The notes under the pieces were generated by a model that was not told the origin of the DNA, made no database searches, and saw only the letters and a list, made by a program, of their open reading frames with translations. From positions 372,001 to 436,000 of the forward strand of contig CANJKZ010000425.1 of NCBI GenBank assembly GCA_947471745.1: 64,000 nucleotides of DNA. The letters run 5' to 3'. Each line of letters starts with the position of its first letter. Within the stretch, counting starts at the first letter, position 1. The position numbers and the translations under genes are program-made. The DNA comes from Closterium sp. Naga37s-1 (Eukaryota > Streptophyta > Zygnematophyceae > Desmidiales > Closteriaceae). Below, in pieces: positions 33,401-43,747 of this stretch.

Positions 33401-33616
33401 CGGCTCGGCAGGGTCTACCTGGGACACACCTGAGGGGGCAGGACCCTGGGGGGGGAGGGGGTCTACCAGGGGAGTACCTGGTGCGAGGAAGAGCGGCGGG
33501 GGGGGGGGGGAGAGGCAGTGCGGTAGGGAAAGAGACGGTAGTACGACACCGACTCGTCGAACGTGACGTCCTGAGAGGACAGAACACGACGCGAGGTGGG
33601 GTGGTAGAACTGCCAC
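30491..33616 (-). CDS. Copia B reverse transcriptase-RNase H with low-complexity N-terminal spacer
   Basis: Open frame of 1,041 codons overlapping the previous frame. The first 50 residues are an out-of-frame read of the upstream region; homology to copia A begins at PPPLFLAPGTPLVDPL. An Ala/Gly repeat (GAAGGATGATGGAG) spans 32830-33235. RT: MWIFRVKRPPG, ARYVARGFSQRQGVD, LDFSTAFLQG, YGLRQAPREWH and the VYVDDLVFA active site. RNase H: GHADASWVDD, SSCEAEIYAGA, LYVDNKAMLALC, ANTADVFTKAL. The frame shift at the homopolymer may be a real mutation, a sequencing error or a slippage site. Confidence 0.92.
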   Translation of the reverse strand: MAVLPPHLASCSVLSGRHVRRVGVVLPSLSLPHCLSPPPPPLFLAPGTPLVDPLPPQGPAPSGVSQVDPAEPVEVAVDSGAARGAETGGAKTEGAETGGTESGGALGVPSRREPLSPQRLREWYSRRCRGAAGAGAAGAAGGATGATGGAGAAGGGAGAGAAGGAAGAGAAGGAAAAVGAGGAPGATGGAGAAGGGAGAGATGGAAGAGAAGGAAGAVGAGVATGATGGAGAAGGGAGAGAAGGAAGAGAGAAGGAAGTGDPGAEGTGSVSAVVSRGAARPRPYYVPLLQQVLGSPPSPGPPPPFLRPPPVQSQSQLQPAPPLPGPSPYSGPTRGLTERRELESRPVSPASRSASPVRTVRAGRVSRPRLPPVPDTHSMTLRPSTASQRVPLPSPPASSLPDGPYPESDSLRAASPTVTRFLATAVTDPLFESSAASALVAELVDFAAACRLDYATSLVAASASASVCPPSVGGECALGTDVLEDRQEDLECFAAASPHLVSMLLAPEGDPDALDIPTPRSYAEAIEGPYSSQWQAAMDAEMASWKSTGTYVDEVPPPGANIVSGMWIFRVKRPPGSPPAFKARYVARGFSQRQGVDFFQTFSPTPKMTTLRVLLHVAAQRDYELHSLDFSTAFLQGSLHEEIWLRRPLGFTGSFPSGTQWSLRRPVYGLRQAPREWHDTLRTTLAALGFAPSTADPSLFLRTDATLSPFYVLVYVDDLVFATADTEALAHVKSELQKRHTCTDLGELTSYLGLRITRDRAQRTITLTQSHMVQQVLQRFGFTYSSPQSTPLPTGHSLSAPPSDESVEPSGPYPELVGCLMYLMTCTRPALAYPLSLLARYVAPGRHRKVHWDAAKRVLRYLCSTSGMGLVLGGRARVVLTGHADASWVDDLATQRSSQGYTFSLGSGSVSWRSTRSSSVLSSSCEAEIYAGAMAAQELRWLTYLLTDLGEAPRSPPVLYVDNKAMLALCQEHRLEHRTKHIALRYFLARELQQRGQLRLAYVASQANTADVFTKALQPCDHQRFCTVLGLVPTVPHLLTS

Positions 33617-36381
33617 CCGGGTGCGTCAGGAGGGAAGCCAAGGAAGACACAGGGAACGGCACGGGAGGACAGCTTGTCCGCAGTAGTATCGCGGACAAAA
33701 GCTCGAGATCCCCAGACACGAAACGCGGACGCATCGCCAACCTTCCCCGTCCACCGCAGAGTAGGTGTGGTCTCCGGCAAGGAGACACGAGGCTGAAGGT
33801 TGATCTGATGCGCCGCGTACTGAACCGCGAACGGCCACAGAAAATGGGGAGCAGCCGCATGGATCAGGGACGTACGAGCGACGTCCATGACCATGCCAAT
33901 GCGGCGCTCAGCAATCCCATTTTGCTGCGGGGAGGCCGGAAGCGTGAACGTCTGGCGGATGCCCTCCAAACGACAGAAGGCCCTCAGGAGGTCGGAGGAA
34001 AACTCCCCGCCTCTGTCCGAGTGCAGGCGCAGAACAGGAAGGTCTGAGCCGAAACTCTCACTGAGCTGGCGACGAGCACCGCGGATCCAGTCGATCAACA
34101 CCTCAGTGACCTCACCCTTGCTGCGCAAGGGGAAGACTGTGGTGTAACGCGAGTAGTCGTCAACGACCAGGAGGAAGTAGCGCTCGTGACCCTGTCCACG
34201 GACGCGGGCTGGGCCCCACACGTCCATGTGAAGAGTCTGCAGAGGGGCCTCAGTCGGAGGAAACGAGGAGGAGTGAGGGGCGGCGCGCTGCCGGCCCTCG
34301 ACACAAGGAACACAGGTGGGGGCAGGCCCCGGAGGAAGGGGAGGGAGGGACCTGGGTAGACCCGAGACAAGGGCACGGGAGGCCATACCTCGAAGACGAG
34401 GCAAGGAGGGGTGACCAAGGCGGTGGTGCCAAAGGAGAGTCTCGTGTGCCAGAGGACGACACGAGCAGGGGGCAGACGCAGGACTAGACCTGGACGCAGC
34501 AGCAAACACCTGACTGGACGCAGCTACCTGACCAGATGCAGAGACTGGAGGAGGCGCAGTAGTCAGTGTGTACAGACTCGACCCTGGCCGACGGGTGAGC
34601 GTGGCCAGGTGACGGCCCGTCCGAGAGAAAGTGCAGTGGGTCACACGCTGACCTCCAGGGGTGAACTGGTCAACCCACGCGTCCTGGAGGTCAGCTCCAC
34701 TCACCAGGTTCGTAGAGAACGAGGGGAGGTGGAGTCCCGACAGCAAGCCCGACGGGGCCGCAGGACACGGTAGGACAGTGGAGGAGTGTGCAAGTACTGG
34801 GCCCCCTGAGGGGTTAGCAAGGGAGACCGCAACAGGCCGACGGAGCGGCGTGAGCGTGGTGCTGTCTCTAAAGAAAGAGCGCGAAGCACCAGAGTCAAGT
34901 GTGAAGGTGTGCAAGGACTCAGTAGGCGCAGTACCTGAGAGAGGAGACGTACCAGCACCTGGAGCAGCAGACGCACTAGCACCTAGAGCAGCAGCCGCAC
35001 TAGCACCTAGAGCAGCAGCCACAGTGCCCGGGTCGGGCGGGACACGCAGGTAACAGTCACCCTCAGTAATATCAGCAAGGGTATACATGGCAGCAAGGAT
35101 AGCATCAAAGTCTAGATCAAAGATAGGCACATTCTGCAGAAGCAGATCATGCCAACGAGGAAGCTCAACAGCGTCAGGAAACTGGGTACGCCAAGCGTCA
35201 GTCAGGCGGCCGAAGCAGCGCTGCGTGGTGTGTGGGAGACCACACACCTCCCCACTACGAGTGCCTGTGTGAAGAACGTACGTGCAGGGACCTGCATCCC
35301 CAGACCTCCCACGCCCAGCGTACCACTCACGAAGCTGCTGAACAGACGGGGTCTCACGGGTGCGCAGCTGCTGCTGACGCTGGCCGCCACCAAGGCCTCC
35401 ACGCTGCGTGGCTGCACCGCGACCAGCACCACCTCCTCCGCTACCTCCACCACCGCTGCCGCCGCCTCCACCGCCTCCGCCACCGCCTCCACGGCCTCCA
35501 CTGCCGCCACCGACGCCCCCACCCCCGGGACCACCCCCACCACCACCTCCACCTCCTCCACCGCTTCCTCCACCGCCCCCTCCACCAACCTTGCTTCCCT
35601 TGCCCTTGCCAGTGCGGCGTCGCCCACTAGGGGCAGACGCAGCGCCAACCTCCTCAGTGCCAACGAGGTCGACAGCAGCAGCAGAGGCAACAGAGGGGAG
35701 AAGGGGGACAGGGGAACACCCCTCAAAGAAGGGGGTGCGACGGTCGCCGCGAGAAGCCCCAACAGCTAAGATACTCTTCTCAGCTGCAGCAAGGCGCTCC
35801 TCTAGCAAGTCGACAGTCAGCTCGGTAGGGCAAAGGGAGAGAAAGTGATCCCTGACTGAGGAGAGAGAGTCAGGGAGGCGGGTGACTAGGTAGTAAAGGG
35901 TGATGTACATGGGGGGGGAGTTCGTGGGAAGAAACTCAGTGGGAAGGGCAGCGCGGTAGCGAGCGTCACTAGTGCGGAGGTGAGCAACTAGGTCAGCAAC
36001 TGTGGCAAAGGCGGCAAGGTCAGGAAAAAGGTACGGCAGCATGAGGCGGCTGAGGGCAGCAGTGGTAGGGGAGGAGTAGCGTGCAACTACAGCGTCATAC
36101 AGAGCCCTAGCACTCTTGTACTGACTAAAGTGCGCGCGCTCAGTAGACGGCAGGTGATTGCGCACAGCAAGACGAGCAGCAGCATCGCGCGTGAGCCACT
36201 GCGAGCGAACAGTACTGTCAGCATCAGCAGTAGGGGCAGTAGAGGCGCCAGACGTGAGATCAAACAGTGATAGGCCATCCTTGCTATCGCACTGAAGGAA
36301 AAGCTGCAGATCATCTAGCCAGACCTCAAAGTCAACAGCTCGACCCTCAGCATCAAAGGTAAGAACATTGAGACTAGCCAT
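33463..36381 (-). CDS. Copia B gag-protease-integrase
   Basis: 972 codons from ATG 36381 (MASLNVLTFDAEGRAVDFEV). Gag (UBN2-like) to about residue 260, a Gly-rich linker (residues about 265-330), QQLREWYAGRG and CGLPHTTQRCFGRL (a divergent zinc-like motif), protease LDSGASRSFFRD near 490, pre-integrase HHRLGHPSLPRL, integrase LHMDVWGP...VVDDYSRYTTVF...LHSDRGGEFSSD...PQQNGIAERRIG (D,D-35-E). The frame ends just after a poly-G/C run (about 33497-33511) that shifts it relative to the RT frame. Confidence 0.93.
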   Translation of the reverse strand: MASLNVLTFDAEGRAVDFEVWLDDLQLFLQCDSKDGLSLFDLTSGASTAPTADADSTVRSQWLTRDAAARLAVRNHLPSTERAHFSQYKSARALYDAVVARYSSPTTAALSRLMLPYLFPDLAAFATVADLVAHLRTSDARYRAALPTEFLPTNSPPMYITLYYLVTRLPDSLSSVRDHFLSLCPTELTVDLLEERLAAAEKSILAVGASRGDRRTPFFEGCSPVPLLPSVASAAAVDLVGTEEVGAASAPSGRRRTGKGKGSKVGGGGGGGSGGGGGGGGGGGPGGGGVGGGSGGRGGGGGGGGGGGSGGGGSGGGGAGRGAATQRGGLGGGQRQQQLRTRETPSVQQLREWYAGRGRSGDAGPCTYVLHTGTRSGEVCGLPHTTQRCFGRLTDAWRTQFPDAVELPRWHDLLLQNVPIFDLDFDAILAAMYTLADITEGDCYLRVPPDPGTVAAALGASAAAALGASASAAPGAGTSPLSGTAPTESLHTFTLDSGASRSFFRDSTTLTPLRRPVAVSLANPSGGPVLAHSSTVLPCPAAPSGLLSGLHLPSFSTNLVSGADLQDAWVDQFTPGGQRVTHCTFSRTGRHLATLTRRPGSSLYTLTTAPPPVSASGQVAASSQVFAAASRSSPASAPCSCRPLAHETLLWHHRLGHPSLPRLRGMASRALVSGLPRSLPPLPPGPAPTCVPCVEGRQRAAPHSSSFPPTEAPLQTLHMDVWGPARVRGQGHERYFLLVVDDYSRYTTVFPLRSKGEVTEVLIDWIRGARRQLSESFGSDLPVLRLHSDRGGEFSSDLLRAFCRLEGIRQTFTLPASPQQNGIAERRIGMVMDVARTSLIHAAAPHFLWPFAVQYAAHQINLQPRVSLPETTPTLRWTGKVGDASAFRVWGSRAFVRDTTADKLSSRAVPCVFLGFPPDAPGWQFYHPTSRRVLSSQDVTFDESVSYYRLFPYRTASPPPPRRSSSHQVLPW

Positions 36382-36479
36382 GACAGGAGCAGCAGTAGGC
36401 TAGCAGCAGCAGCAGTGCAACTCGGCAGGGCAGGCTAGGCAGGGCGGCGCGGCTCGGCAGCGCGACGCTCTTACCAGTG

Positions 36480-37650
36480 ACAAGGCAGGGGTAGGGCCGG
36501 GGCAGGGCCGAGGCAGAGCCGGGGCAGGGCCGGGGCAGGGGGGCAGGGCCGGGGCAGGGCCGGGGCAGAGCCGGGGCAGGGCCGGGGCAGGGGGCAGGGC
36601 CGGGGCAGGGCCGAGGCAGGATGCAGGGCCGAGGCAGAGCCGGGGCAGGGCCTGGGCAGGGGGCAGGGCCGGGGCAGGGCCGAGGCAGGATGCAGGGCCG
36701 GGGCAGGGGGCAGGGCCGAGGCAGAGCCGGGGCAGGGCCGGGGCAGGGCAGAGGCAGGATGCAGGGCCGGGGCAGGGCCGGGGCAGGGCCGGGGCAGGGC
36801 CGGGGCAGGGCCGGGGCAGGGCCGGGGCAGGATGCAGGGCCGGGGCAGGGCCGGGGCAGGGCCTGGGCAGGGCCGGGGCAGGGTCGGAGCAGGGCCGGGA
36901 CAGGGCCGGGGCGAGGTCGCGACAGGGCCGGGGCGGGGTCGGGGCCGGGCCGCGGCAGTGCAGGAGCAGGGCCGGGGCAGGGCGGAGACAGGGTCGGGGC
37001 GAGGGCCGGGGCAGAGCTGCGACAGAGCCGCAGTAGGGCCGGCTGGGCCTGAAGGGGGGCCTTTAACGGGGCCTGACGGGGCCGTACGGAGCCTCTAACG
37101 GGGCCTGACGGGGCCGACAGGGCCTCTAACGGGGCCTGACGGGGCCTTACGGGGCCTTAAACGGGGCCAAACGGGGTCTGACGGGGCCTCACGGGGCCTC
37201 TAACGGGGCCTGACGGGGCCGTACGGGGCCTCTAACGGGGCCTGACGGGGCCTTACGGGGCCTCTAACGGGGCCAGAAGGGGCCTTACGGGGCCTTAAAC
37301 GGGGCCAAACGGGGCCTGACAGGGCCTTACGGGGCCTCTAACGGGGCCTGACGGGGCCGTACGGGGCCTCTAACGGGGCCTGACGGGGCCTTACGAGGCC
37401 TCTAACGGGGCCGAAAGGGGCCTTACGGGGCCTTAAACGGGGCCAAACGGGGCCTGACGGGGCCTTACGGTGCCTCTAACGGGGCCTGACGGGGCCGTAC
37501 GGGGCCTCAAACGGGGCCTGACGGGGCCGTACGAGGCCTCTAACGGGGCCGAAAGGGGGCCTTACGGGGCCTTAAACGGGGCCAAACTGAGCCTGACGGG
37601 GCCTTACGTGGCGGGCGCTGGCTCTGAGGGCAGGCGCAGGGGCCGCGACG
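36480..37650. repeat. Leader minisatellites of copia B
   Basis: Two blocks between gag start and primer site: about 36490-36990 of GGGCCGGGGCA-type 11-12-bp units with GGATGCA interruptions, and about 37040-37610 of ACGGGGCCTTACGGGGCC / CTCTAACGGGGCCTG units forming a higher-order repeat near 150-170 bp. The plus strand is G-rich, so the element's RNA is C-rich. Open frames (GAGPGQGRG) are artefacts. Confidence 0.95.
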
Positions 37651-37968
37651 GGCCTCGAAGGGAAAGCGCGACGCGCGCGTCAAGTAGGCAGTAAAGAATT
37701 TTAGTGGTGGGCCCTTTTTAAAAATTCTCGAAACTAGTTCTATACCATGTGAGAAAGATAGACGAAAGAATGAATGAACTAGGAAATGAGATGGGTACAA
37801 GTAGGAAACACATAAGTGTTGTACCCTCTAAGAGCTACCCCATTACAGCCTAAATAGACCATAGCAGATATAAGTTTGACAAGTACATATAGGAAACCCT
37901 AGATTGGGCTGTACTCACTATTGAGTACCCCACTGCAGGCTAGACAAATATGACATTCTGACATAGAG

Positions 37969-40900
37969 CACGTCATGGAATTCTTCGAGAAGCAACTGCC
38001 GAAGATGCGGGTAGTTGGGTACCCATATCTTTGTTGATCCTTTGCGTAGTGCGACGTCGTGGTCCCACTGCAACAATTTCTTTTTCTCTGCTAAGGGAAT
38101 CTCGGGGTCGATGGTATACCCGTGCGTGAAGAGTCCCTTGAGTAGCGGATTCATCCCCTCAATCTGTATGGCGGCAACGTGTCCAGGCCGGCTCAATGCG
38201 TCTGCCTTATTCTTGTGTCCCGGCTTGTACACGATGTCGTAGTCGAAGTGCGTCTCGAGGAAGTCAATCCACCTGACTTGTCGTCTGGAGAGGGTCGGCT
38301 GCGTTTTCAGGTATTTTAGGCTGCAATGGTCAGTGTAGACCGTGGTCTTTCTCCCTTCGAGGTAGCATCGCCATGTCTTGAATGCCGTGATGATCGCTAA
38401 GGCCTCTTTGTCGTGAATCGGGTAGTTGAGTTCTGCCCCGTGCAATTTCTTGCTGAGGTAAGCGATTGGTTGTAGTCCTTTCCCTTGGTCTTGCATCAAG
38501 ACTTCTCCAACTGCTTGGTCGCTAGCGTCAGCTTCGATGACGTAGTCTTTTTCTGGATCTGGCAGGATCAGGACGGGTGCGGTCGTGAGTGCGGTCTTCA
38601 ACTGCTCCATGGCTTGCTGGTGCACATCCTCCCACTTGAACGGTGTATTCTTCTTCAGTAGATTGGTGAGAGGTGTTGCAATCTTTGCATACTGTGGCAC
38701 GAACCGATTATAGTAGTTCGCAAAGCCAAGGAATTGCTGAAGTTCCTTCACGTTCTCCGGTGTCTTCCACGTACGTACGGCTTCGATCTTCTTTGGGTCG
38801 ACATGGGCTCCTTGAGCGCTCACCATGTGTCCAAGGAACTGAACTTTCTTCAAGGCAAACTCGCTCTTGGATAGCTTGACGTAGAACTTCTCCCGTCGAA
38901 GTATCTCGAAGACACGTCGTAGGTGTTCGATGTGCTGCTTCATGTCCCTCGAGTAGATCAGGATGTCGTCCAGGTACACCACCACGCATTCGTCGAGTAG
39001 AGGCCTAAGAATATGGTTCATTTCGGCCTGGAATGTAGCGGGTGCGTTGGTGAGTCCGAACGGCATGACGAGGTACTCGTAGGATCCGTATCGTGTCCGA
39101 AACGCTGTTTTATGGATGGAGTTATCCGCCATCCGGATCTGCCAATATCCCGATCTCAAATCGAGTTTTGAGAATAATGTGGCTCCACGAAGCTGGTCAA
39201 GTAGATCGTTGATCCGTGGAATCGGATACTTGTTCTTGATCGTCTGCTTGTTGAGGGCTCGGTAGTCGATGCACATGCGTAAGCTTCCGTCAGGTTTTGG
39301 TGTGAAAAGCACTGGTGCACCGTATGGTGATGTTGATGGTCGAATGAGTCCTTTGTCCAGAAGGTACTCGATCTGCTTCTTCATGTCGGCCAACTTGGTA
39401 GGGATGAGTCGATATGGTGCTCGGAAGGTCGGTTTTGAACCAGGTTCTTCGATGATCTCGTGCTGGTGGGTTCGGTATGGTGGCAACTGGTCTGGAAGGT
39501 CGTCAGGGAGAACGTCTTCGAACTCTTCTAGAAGTTTCTGGACTGCTGGTGGAAGCTCGAGCGTTTTTCTCTCTCCTTCGTCTTCGTTGGTAACCAGTGC
39601 AACAAACCCTGCCATGGTTTGCTTCACGTCCTTCTCGAAGCGTGCGAGAGTCTCCTCCGGAATATCTCCCGTGTTGCTCCAATTCGGAAGAGAAACTCTT
39701 CTGTCTTGATTGTAAATACTCGTCGTGCGGGTGACCCAGTTGATCTCGGGGTTGAACTTCTTCAGAAAATCTCTCCCAAGAATCAAGTCTAGCCCTTTGA
39801 TGTTGGTGACGGGTAGGGTCGGTTTCCAGCGAAGAGGACCCATTTGCAGGTGTAACGCTGCTTCGCCGTAGACTTGTAATTTGCTTCCGTCAACCATCGT
39901 AGCTGTGAAGTTTGAAGGCGTGTACTTCTCATTGATGCGTTCGAGGGTTGTTTTGTCGCATACTGAATGGGATGCTCCGCTGTCCACGAGTGCTTGGAGG
40001 CGTCGTCCATTGCAGATCACCTCGAGCAAAAGTGGTCGGCGTTGCTCGTTGTACCCGTTGATCGTCTCGTTGATTGGATCATAGGGCATTTCCCATAGCT
40101 CTGTGTTTTCTCCTGGGGTGGCAGATGGCCGGTCCTGCCGTTCCCTATTGCCATGATTTTTTGTTGTCATCGACGACGTGGTTCTCGAGCTCGTAGTAGA
40201 ATTCATAGATGGGGTAGATATCGTAGATGTTTCAGATGTTGCAGATGCATCTGTAGAGGAGGTTTGAGGTCGTCGCAGCTTCATGTTGACCTCCAGCTCC
40301 CTCTTGAGCTGCTTCAGCGCCACCGACTTCTTCCGTGGGGACCGGTTGGTCGACATGGGCTGGTTTTTCAGAGAGAGGACGATGTCGTCGTTGGAAGGTC
40401 GATCTTCCACGCTCCGTTGTTGGTTCCCCATGCGCAGCTGCTGTAGTTGTCGTACCGGTACATTCTTTTTCTTCTGGAGCCTCTCTCGTGATTTCACAAA
40501 GGCCGTAGACCCAAGGGATTTTTTTCCAAGTAAAGCATCCTTGTATGATATTTTGAAGGGGTGCTTACTTTTTACAGGTCCTTTTTGGAGTTGTCCGGGT
40601 CCAGCAGGGTCTTGTGTCGCGGAGATTTTATTTCCCTCGGCGATTTTCCCTGGTAGAGTCCGTTCGTGGTTTGAAAAATTCACTCCACGATCCTCCAATA
40701 TTCGCATTAAATCTGCTCCACTGCTGCGGTCCCTAAGCGCTGAACGTGCAGTTTTCATTTTGTCACAATCGATGAGTCGATGTCCGGGCTTGCCGTAGAA
40801 AGAACACTTAGATTTGTTCTTCTTTGGTCTTGCCTTCGCGTCGATTCGATCGAGTTCCATCGGGTCGGCATACGTGGGGTTAGCCAAGCGTCCTCCATGT

Positions 40901-41616
40901 CGTCTAGCTCCTCCATGAAGTCGTCGTGTTCCGATCGTGGTTACGTCGAAACGTTCCGCTGCCGAAACGACGTCGTTGTAGCTGTTCCAATTTGCGGCCG
41001 CAACATGTTGTCGTGTTTCTTTTTTCAGCCCCGCGATAAATGCTCTATTTTTTTCGCCTTCCGTGACGTCGGGGATGCGGTTGAACAACTCCTCCATTTG
41101 TTGCGTGTAGTTCGCGACGCTCCCGATTTGTCGATGACGATGCATTTTGTCGCGGGCGATAAACGCTGCATTAATCGGCTCAAAACGTTGTAGTAATCCT
41201 TCACGGAACTGCTGCCACGTCGCTTCACCTTGGTTTAATAAACCGCTTCTGCTTATCCATTCAATTGCTGGTCCGCGCAGTAGTGTTGCTGCGAATTTAA
41301 TTATGTTTCTGTCGAGTGCTGGTGCTGTCCATCCAATGGCGGCGAAATAAATTTTGATCGCCAAAAGCCAGCGCCTTGCGTCAATTTCCCCATCAAAGGT
41401 GTTGGGGGCTCGAATTTCTTGGGCCTTGGGAAAATTTCGCGACTGCTGCGAAATCACGATCGATTCTGCTTCTGTCGCAATTTTCGCCATGACGCGCGCT
41501 TTCACCTGAAGTCGTTCGATCCGTCGCGCGTCGGTCTCGCTACTTCTGCACCGCTCGATATAGGTCCCGACAATTCGCAATTGTCGTCTCTGTATCGCAA
41601 ACGTCTTTGCCAACAA
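37969..41616 (-). CDS. Gypsy D gag-protease-RT-RNase H (N-terminal part of polyprotein)
   Basis: About 1,216 codons open from ATG 41616 to the element C junction. Gag capsid-like region at residues about 90-230 ([20 protein letters not shown]). Zinc-knuckle remnant [14 protein letters not shown] near residue 273, where the second Cys is Tyr. Protease [11 protein letters not shown] near 543. RT with [28 protein letters not shown] and the [10 protein letters not shown] active site near 880. RNase [11 protein letters not shown] near 1025, and [12 protein letters not shown]. The integrase start LLLEEFHD is cut by element C. No stop or frameshift was seen in this part, so the damage is mainly the insertion. 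Confidence 0.93.
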
Positions 41617-41792
41617 TCGAACTCACGATCCTGTTCAAAAAACGCGCGAGGGGGTTATAAAAAAAACGCGGAATCTGGTGCTTACCAGCGTCGGCGCCGA
41701 ATTTGTCGCCCCCGGCGGTTTTTCGAAGCAGGAATTTCTTGAGCGCGCTGCTTAGCTGAAACTCCGCGAGTGAAAACGGCTCTGATACCAAG

Positions 41793-42194
41793 TGTCATAG
41801 GATCGAATTTCCACTCGAGAATGTTGCACAAAAGGTGAGTACAAGGCGTATTTATACTCTGAAATACATAGAAACAACAGATAATCCGAACCTTCGGGAA
41901 CGCGCTCTTCTAGAATAGATAATCACAAGTGCGCATAAGCACGCAAGCCCATTGGCACTTTGGATTATGGTGAGATTACGCCTTGTACACCACTGTCGGT
42001 GCTGTCGGTGCCGTATAATGTAAATGTCGGTGCCGAAAATACCAAATAAGTGAATTAATCGGAAAGCTCTAGAAAATAGAATAGTAGTCCGATTGAGGTG
42101 AAATAAAGTGCAAATGAAAGAGGAAAATAAGGAGAATAAGATGGAGTAAAAATATGGAAATGAGAAATATGTCGAACGTCGGCGTACTCTCACA
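41793..42194 (-). repeat. 5' LTR of gypsy element D
   Basis: 402-bp LTR followed on the minus strand by TGGTATCAGAGCC (primer-binding site, initiator-Met type). Confidence 0.95.
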
Positions 42195-42253
42195 GGCTTC
42201 ATCCCCCTGTCGGCTCTTCAAATGCTTTAAGACGCAACACAGCGCGTCTAAGA

Positions 42254-43732
42254 TGTTGAATAGAAAGAGTAGGGCCTAGGCTTAGTAGCCTAGGCCAAGG
42301 GGAGTCGAGGTGGTTTGTGCCAAGGAGAGAGAGACGAGAATGAAGTTCACTATAGCACTAGGGTACATATAGCAAACATAGGAAGCAAAGAATGTGCACC
42401 ACCAACAAGTTTATAATAACTACACTAACTACAGCTACAGGCAGTTACAGATATATTCTAACACTCCCCCATAACTGCCTGCAGCAGGAGTCTATGCAGC
42501 GAAACATCCTGGATGGGTACACCACGAACTGAGAAAACAGCAACAGCAGGCAAGGTAACAAAGCAGGTACAGCAGCAAAGGGGCAGGCACTCCTGCCACC
42601 CCTTTACTCTCCTCCCCCCCCCCCCCCACCTCAGAGGGACGGGGGCTGGATGTCTCACACCCGCCACCCCAATGCCACTCCCCTGGCTCCCCCACACCCT
42701 CACACCCTCCCCCCAGCGGCAGCTGCAGCAGTGGGAACGAAAGGAGGAGGAGGGGAAGGGAAACACACCACCCATCACCCCCATACCCTCCGTTCCACGG
42801 CTGCACGCGCAGCAGGGAGACGAAGAAGGGGGGGGGGGGGGGGGGGGAGAGCAGCAACGGGCAGCACAGGGAGGCGGCTGCACCGGGTCCAGGAACGGCG
42901 TCGCATGCAACTGCAGGGTCGGCACCGTGGGGTCCAGGGGCTGCGTCGCGGGGTCCAGGGACGGCGTCGCGGGGTCCAGGGGCGGCTGCACCAGGGGCGG
43001 CTGCTCCAGGGGCCAGGGGCGGCTGCTGAGGTCCAGGGGCGGCTGCACCAGGGGCGGCTGCTCCGATGCGCGCCCCCCCAGGGTGCCGGAACAGGCGGCA
43101 GAAGGGGGCGACGCGCGCCCCCCCCCAGGTCGCCCGCGGCCCCCCAGGGCGTCGCGGCGGGCGACGGGAAAAGAGAGGGGGGGGGGGGGGGTGCGCGGGC
43201 CCCCTGTGTGCCGCGACAGGCGACGAACCCGCCGCGCGCCTCGGGGCGCACAACGGGCAAGGCACCGTCGCGCACCACGGGGCGCACGACGGGCAGGGCA
43301 CCGTTGCGCGCCACGGGGCGCACGACGGGCAGGGCACCGTCGCGCGCCACGGGGCGCACGACGGGCAGGCAGGCAGGCAGGCAGAAAACCGCCGTGCGCC
43401 ACGAGCACACGGCGGGCAGAAAATCGTCGCGCGCCTCGGGCGCGCGACAGGACGACAGGCAGCGGAAGCAGTCTGGTGGGCCCGTTAAGGAAGGCAGCAG
43501 GAAGGTTCCTGCTCTGATACCATGTTGAATAGAAAGAGTAGGGCCTAGGCTTAGTAGCCTAGGCCAAGGTGAGTCGAGGTGGTTTGTGCCAAGGAGAGAG
43601 AGACGAGAATGAAGTTCACTATAGCACTAGGGTACATATAGCAAACATAGGATGCAAAGAATGTGCACCACCAACAAGTTTATAATAACTACACTAACTA
43701 CAGCTACAGGCAGTTACAGATATATTCTAACA
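42254..43732 (-). mobile_element. TRIM-like non-coding LTR element 2
   Basis: 210-bp LTRs (42254-42463 and 43523-43732; two differences), target duplication TAAGA (42249-42253, 43733-43737). Perfect primer site TGGTATCAGAGC (43511-43522, minus strand) and GGGGGAG purine tract. Same family as the element at 21814-23447: shared GTAGGGCCTAGGCTTAG LTR core and shared interior block around CAGCGGCAGCTGCAGCAGTG. No gag or pol; 36-bp GC-rich repeats at about 43225-43370. Confidence 0.95.
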
Positions 43733-43747
43733 TAAGACCCCCGACCG

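Larger units (their letters stand above)
30128..37881 (-). mobile_element. Ty1/copia element B, nearly complete
   Basis: 134-bp LTRs at 30128-30261 and 37748-37881, one difference. Target duplication AGTAC on both sides (30123-30127, 37882-37886), within the LTR of element C. Primer-type site TGGTATAGAAC after the right LTR. Coding spans 36381-30491 in two overlapping frames. Leader minisatellites fill 36480-37650. One LTR difference makes it the youngest autonomous copy here. Confidence 0.96.
28406..37963 (-). mobile_element. Non-autonomous copia-like LTR element C (hosting B)
   Basis: LTR 28406-28533 (128 bp). Its partner is split by element B into 30077-30127 and 37887-37963; rejoined, they differ at 3 sites. 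Target duplication TAGAG (28401-28405, 37964-37968). Primer site TGGTATAGAGC lies next to the right LTR, and a TATGGGGGTG purine tract next to the left. The 1.5-kb interior (28534-30076) has no gag or pol: low-complexity CAACTGG-type repeats, a 190-bp block shared with the small LTR elements (GCGGCAGCAGCAGTGGGA-like), long G runs and a 13-bp GACGGGGGGCCGC minisatellite. Confidence 0.92.
26731..42194 (-). mobile_element. Ty3/gypsy chromovirus element D (with nested C and B)
   Basis: 402-bp LTRs at 26731-27132 and 41793-42194 (9 differences), TGTCA...TCACA ends. Primer site TGGTATCAGAGC is immediately inside the right (5') LTR. Flanks AGCTT/GGCTT give a 4-of-5 target duplication in the non-LTR element. 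Coding runs from 41616 to 37969, is interrupted by element C (TAGAG duplication), and resumes from 28405 to 27143. Domain order is gag, protease, RT, RNase H, integrase, chromodomain. One nonsense codon near 27846 is visible. Confidence 0.95.

Noticed and set aside
36621..37052. GAGPGQGRG repeat protein
   Set aside because: Leader minisatellite of copia B read on the antisense strand.
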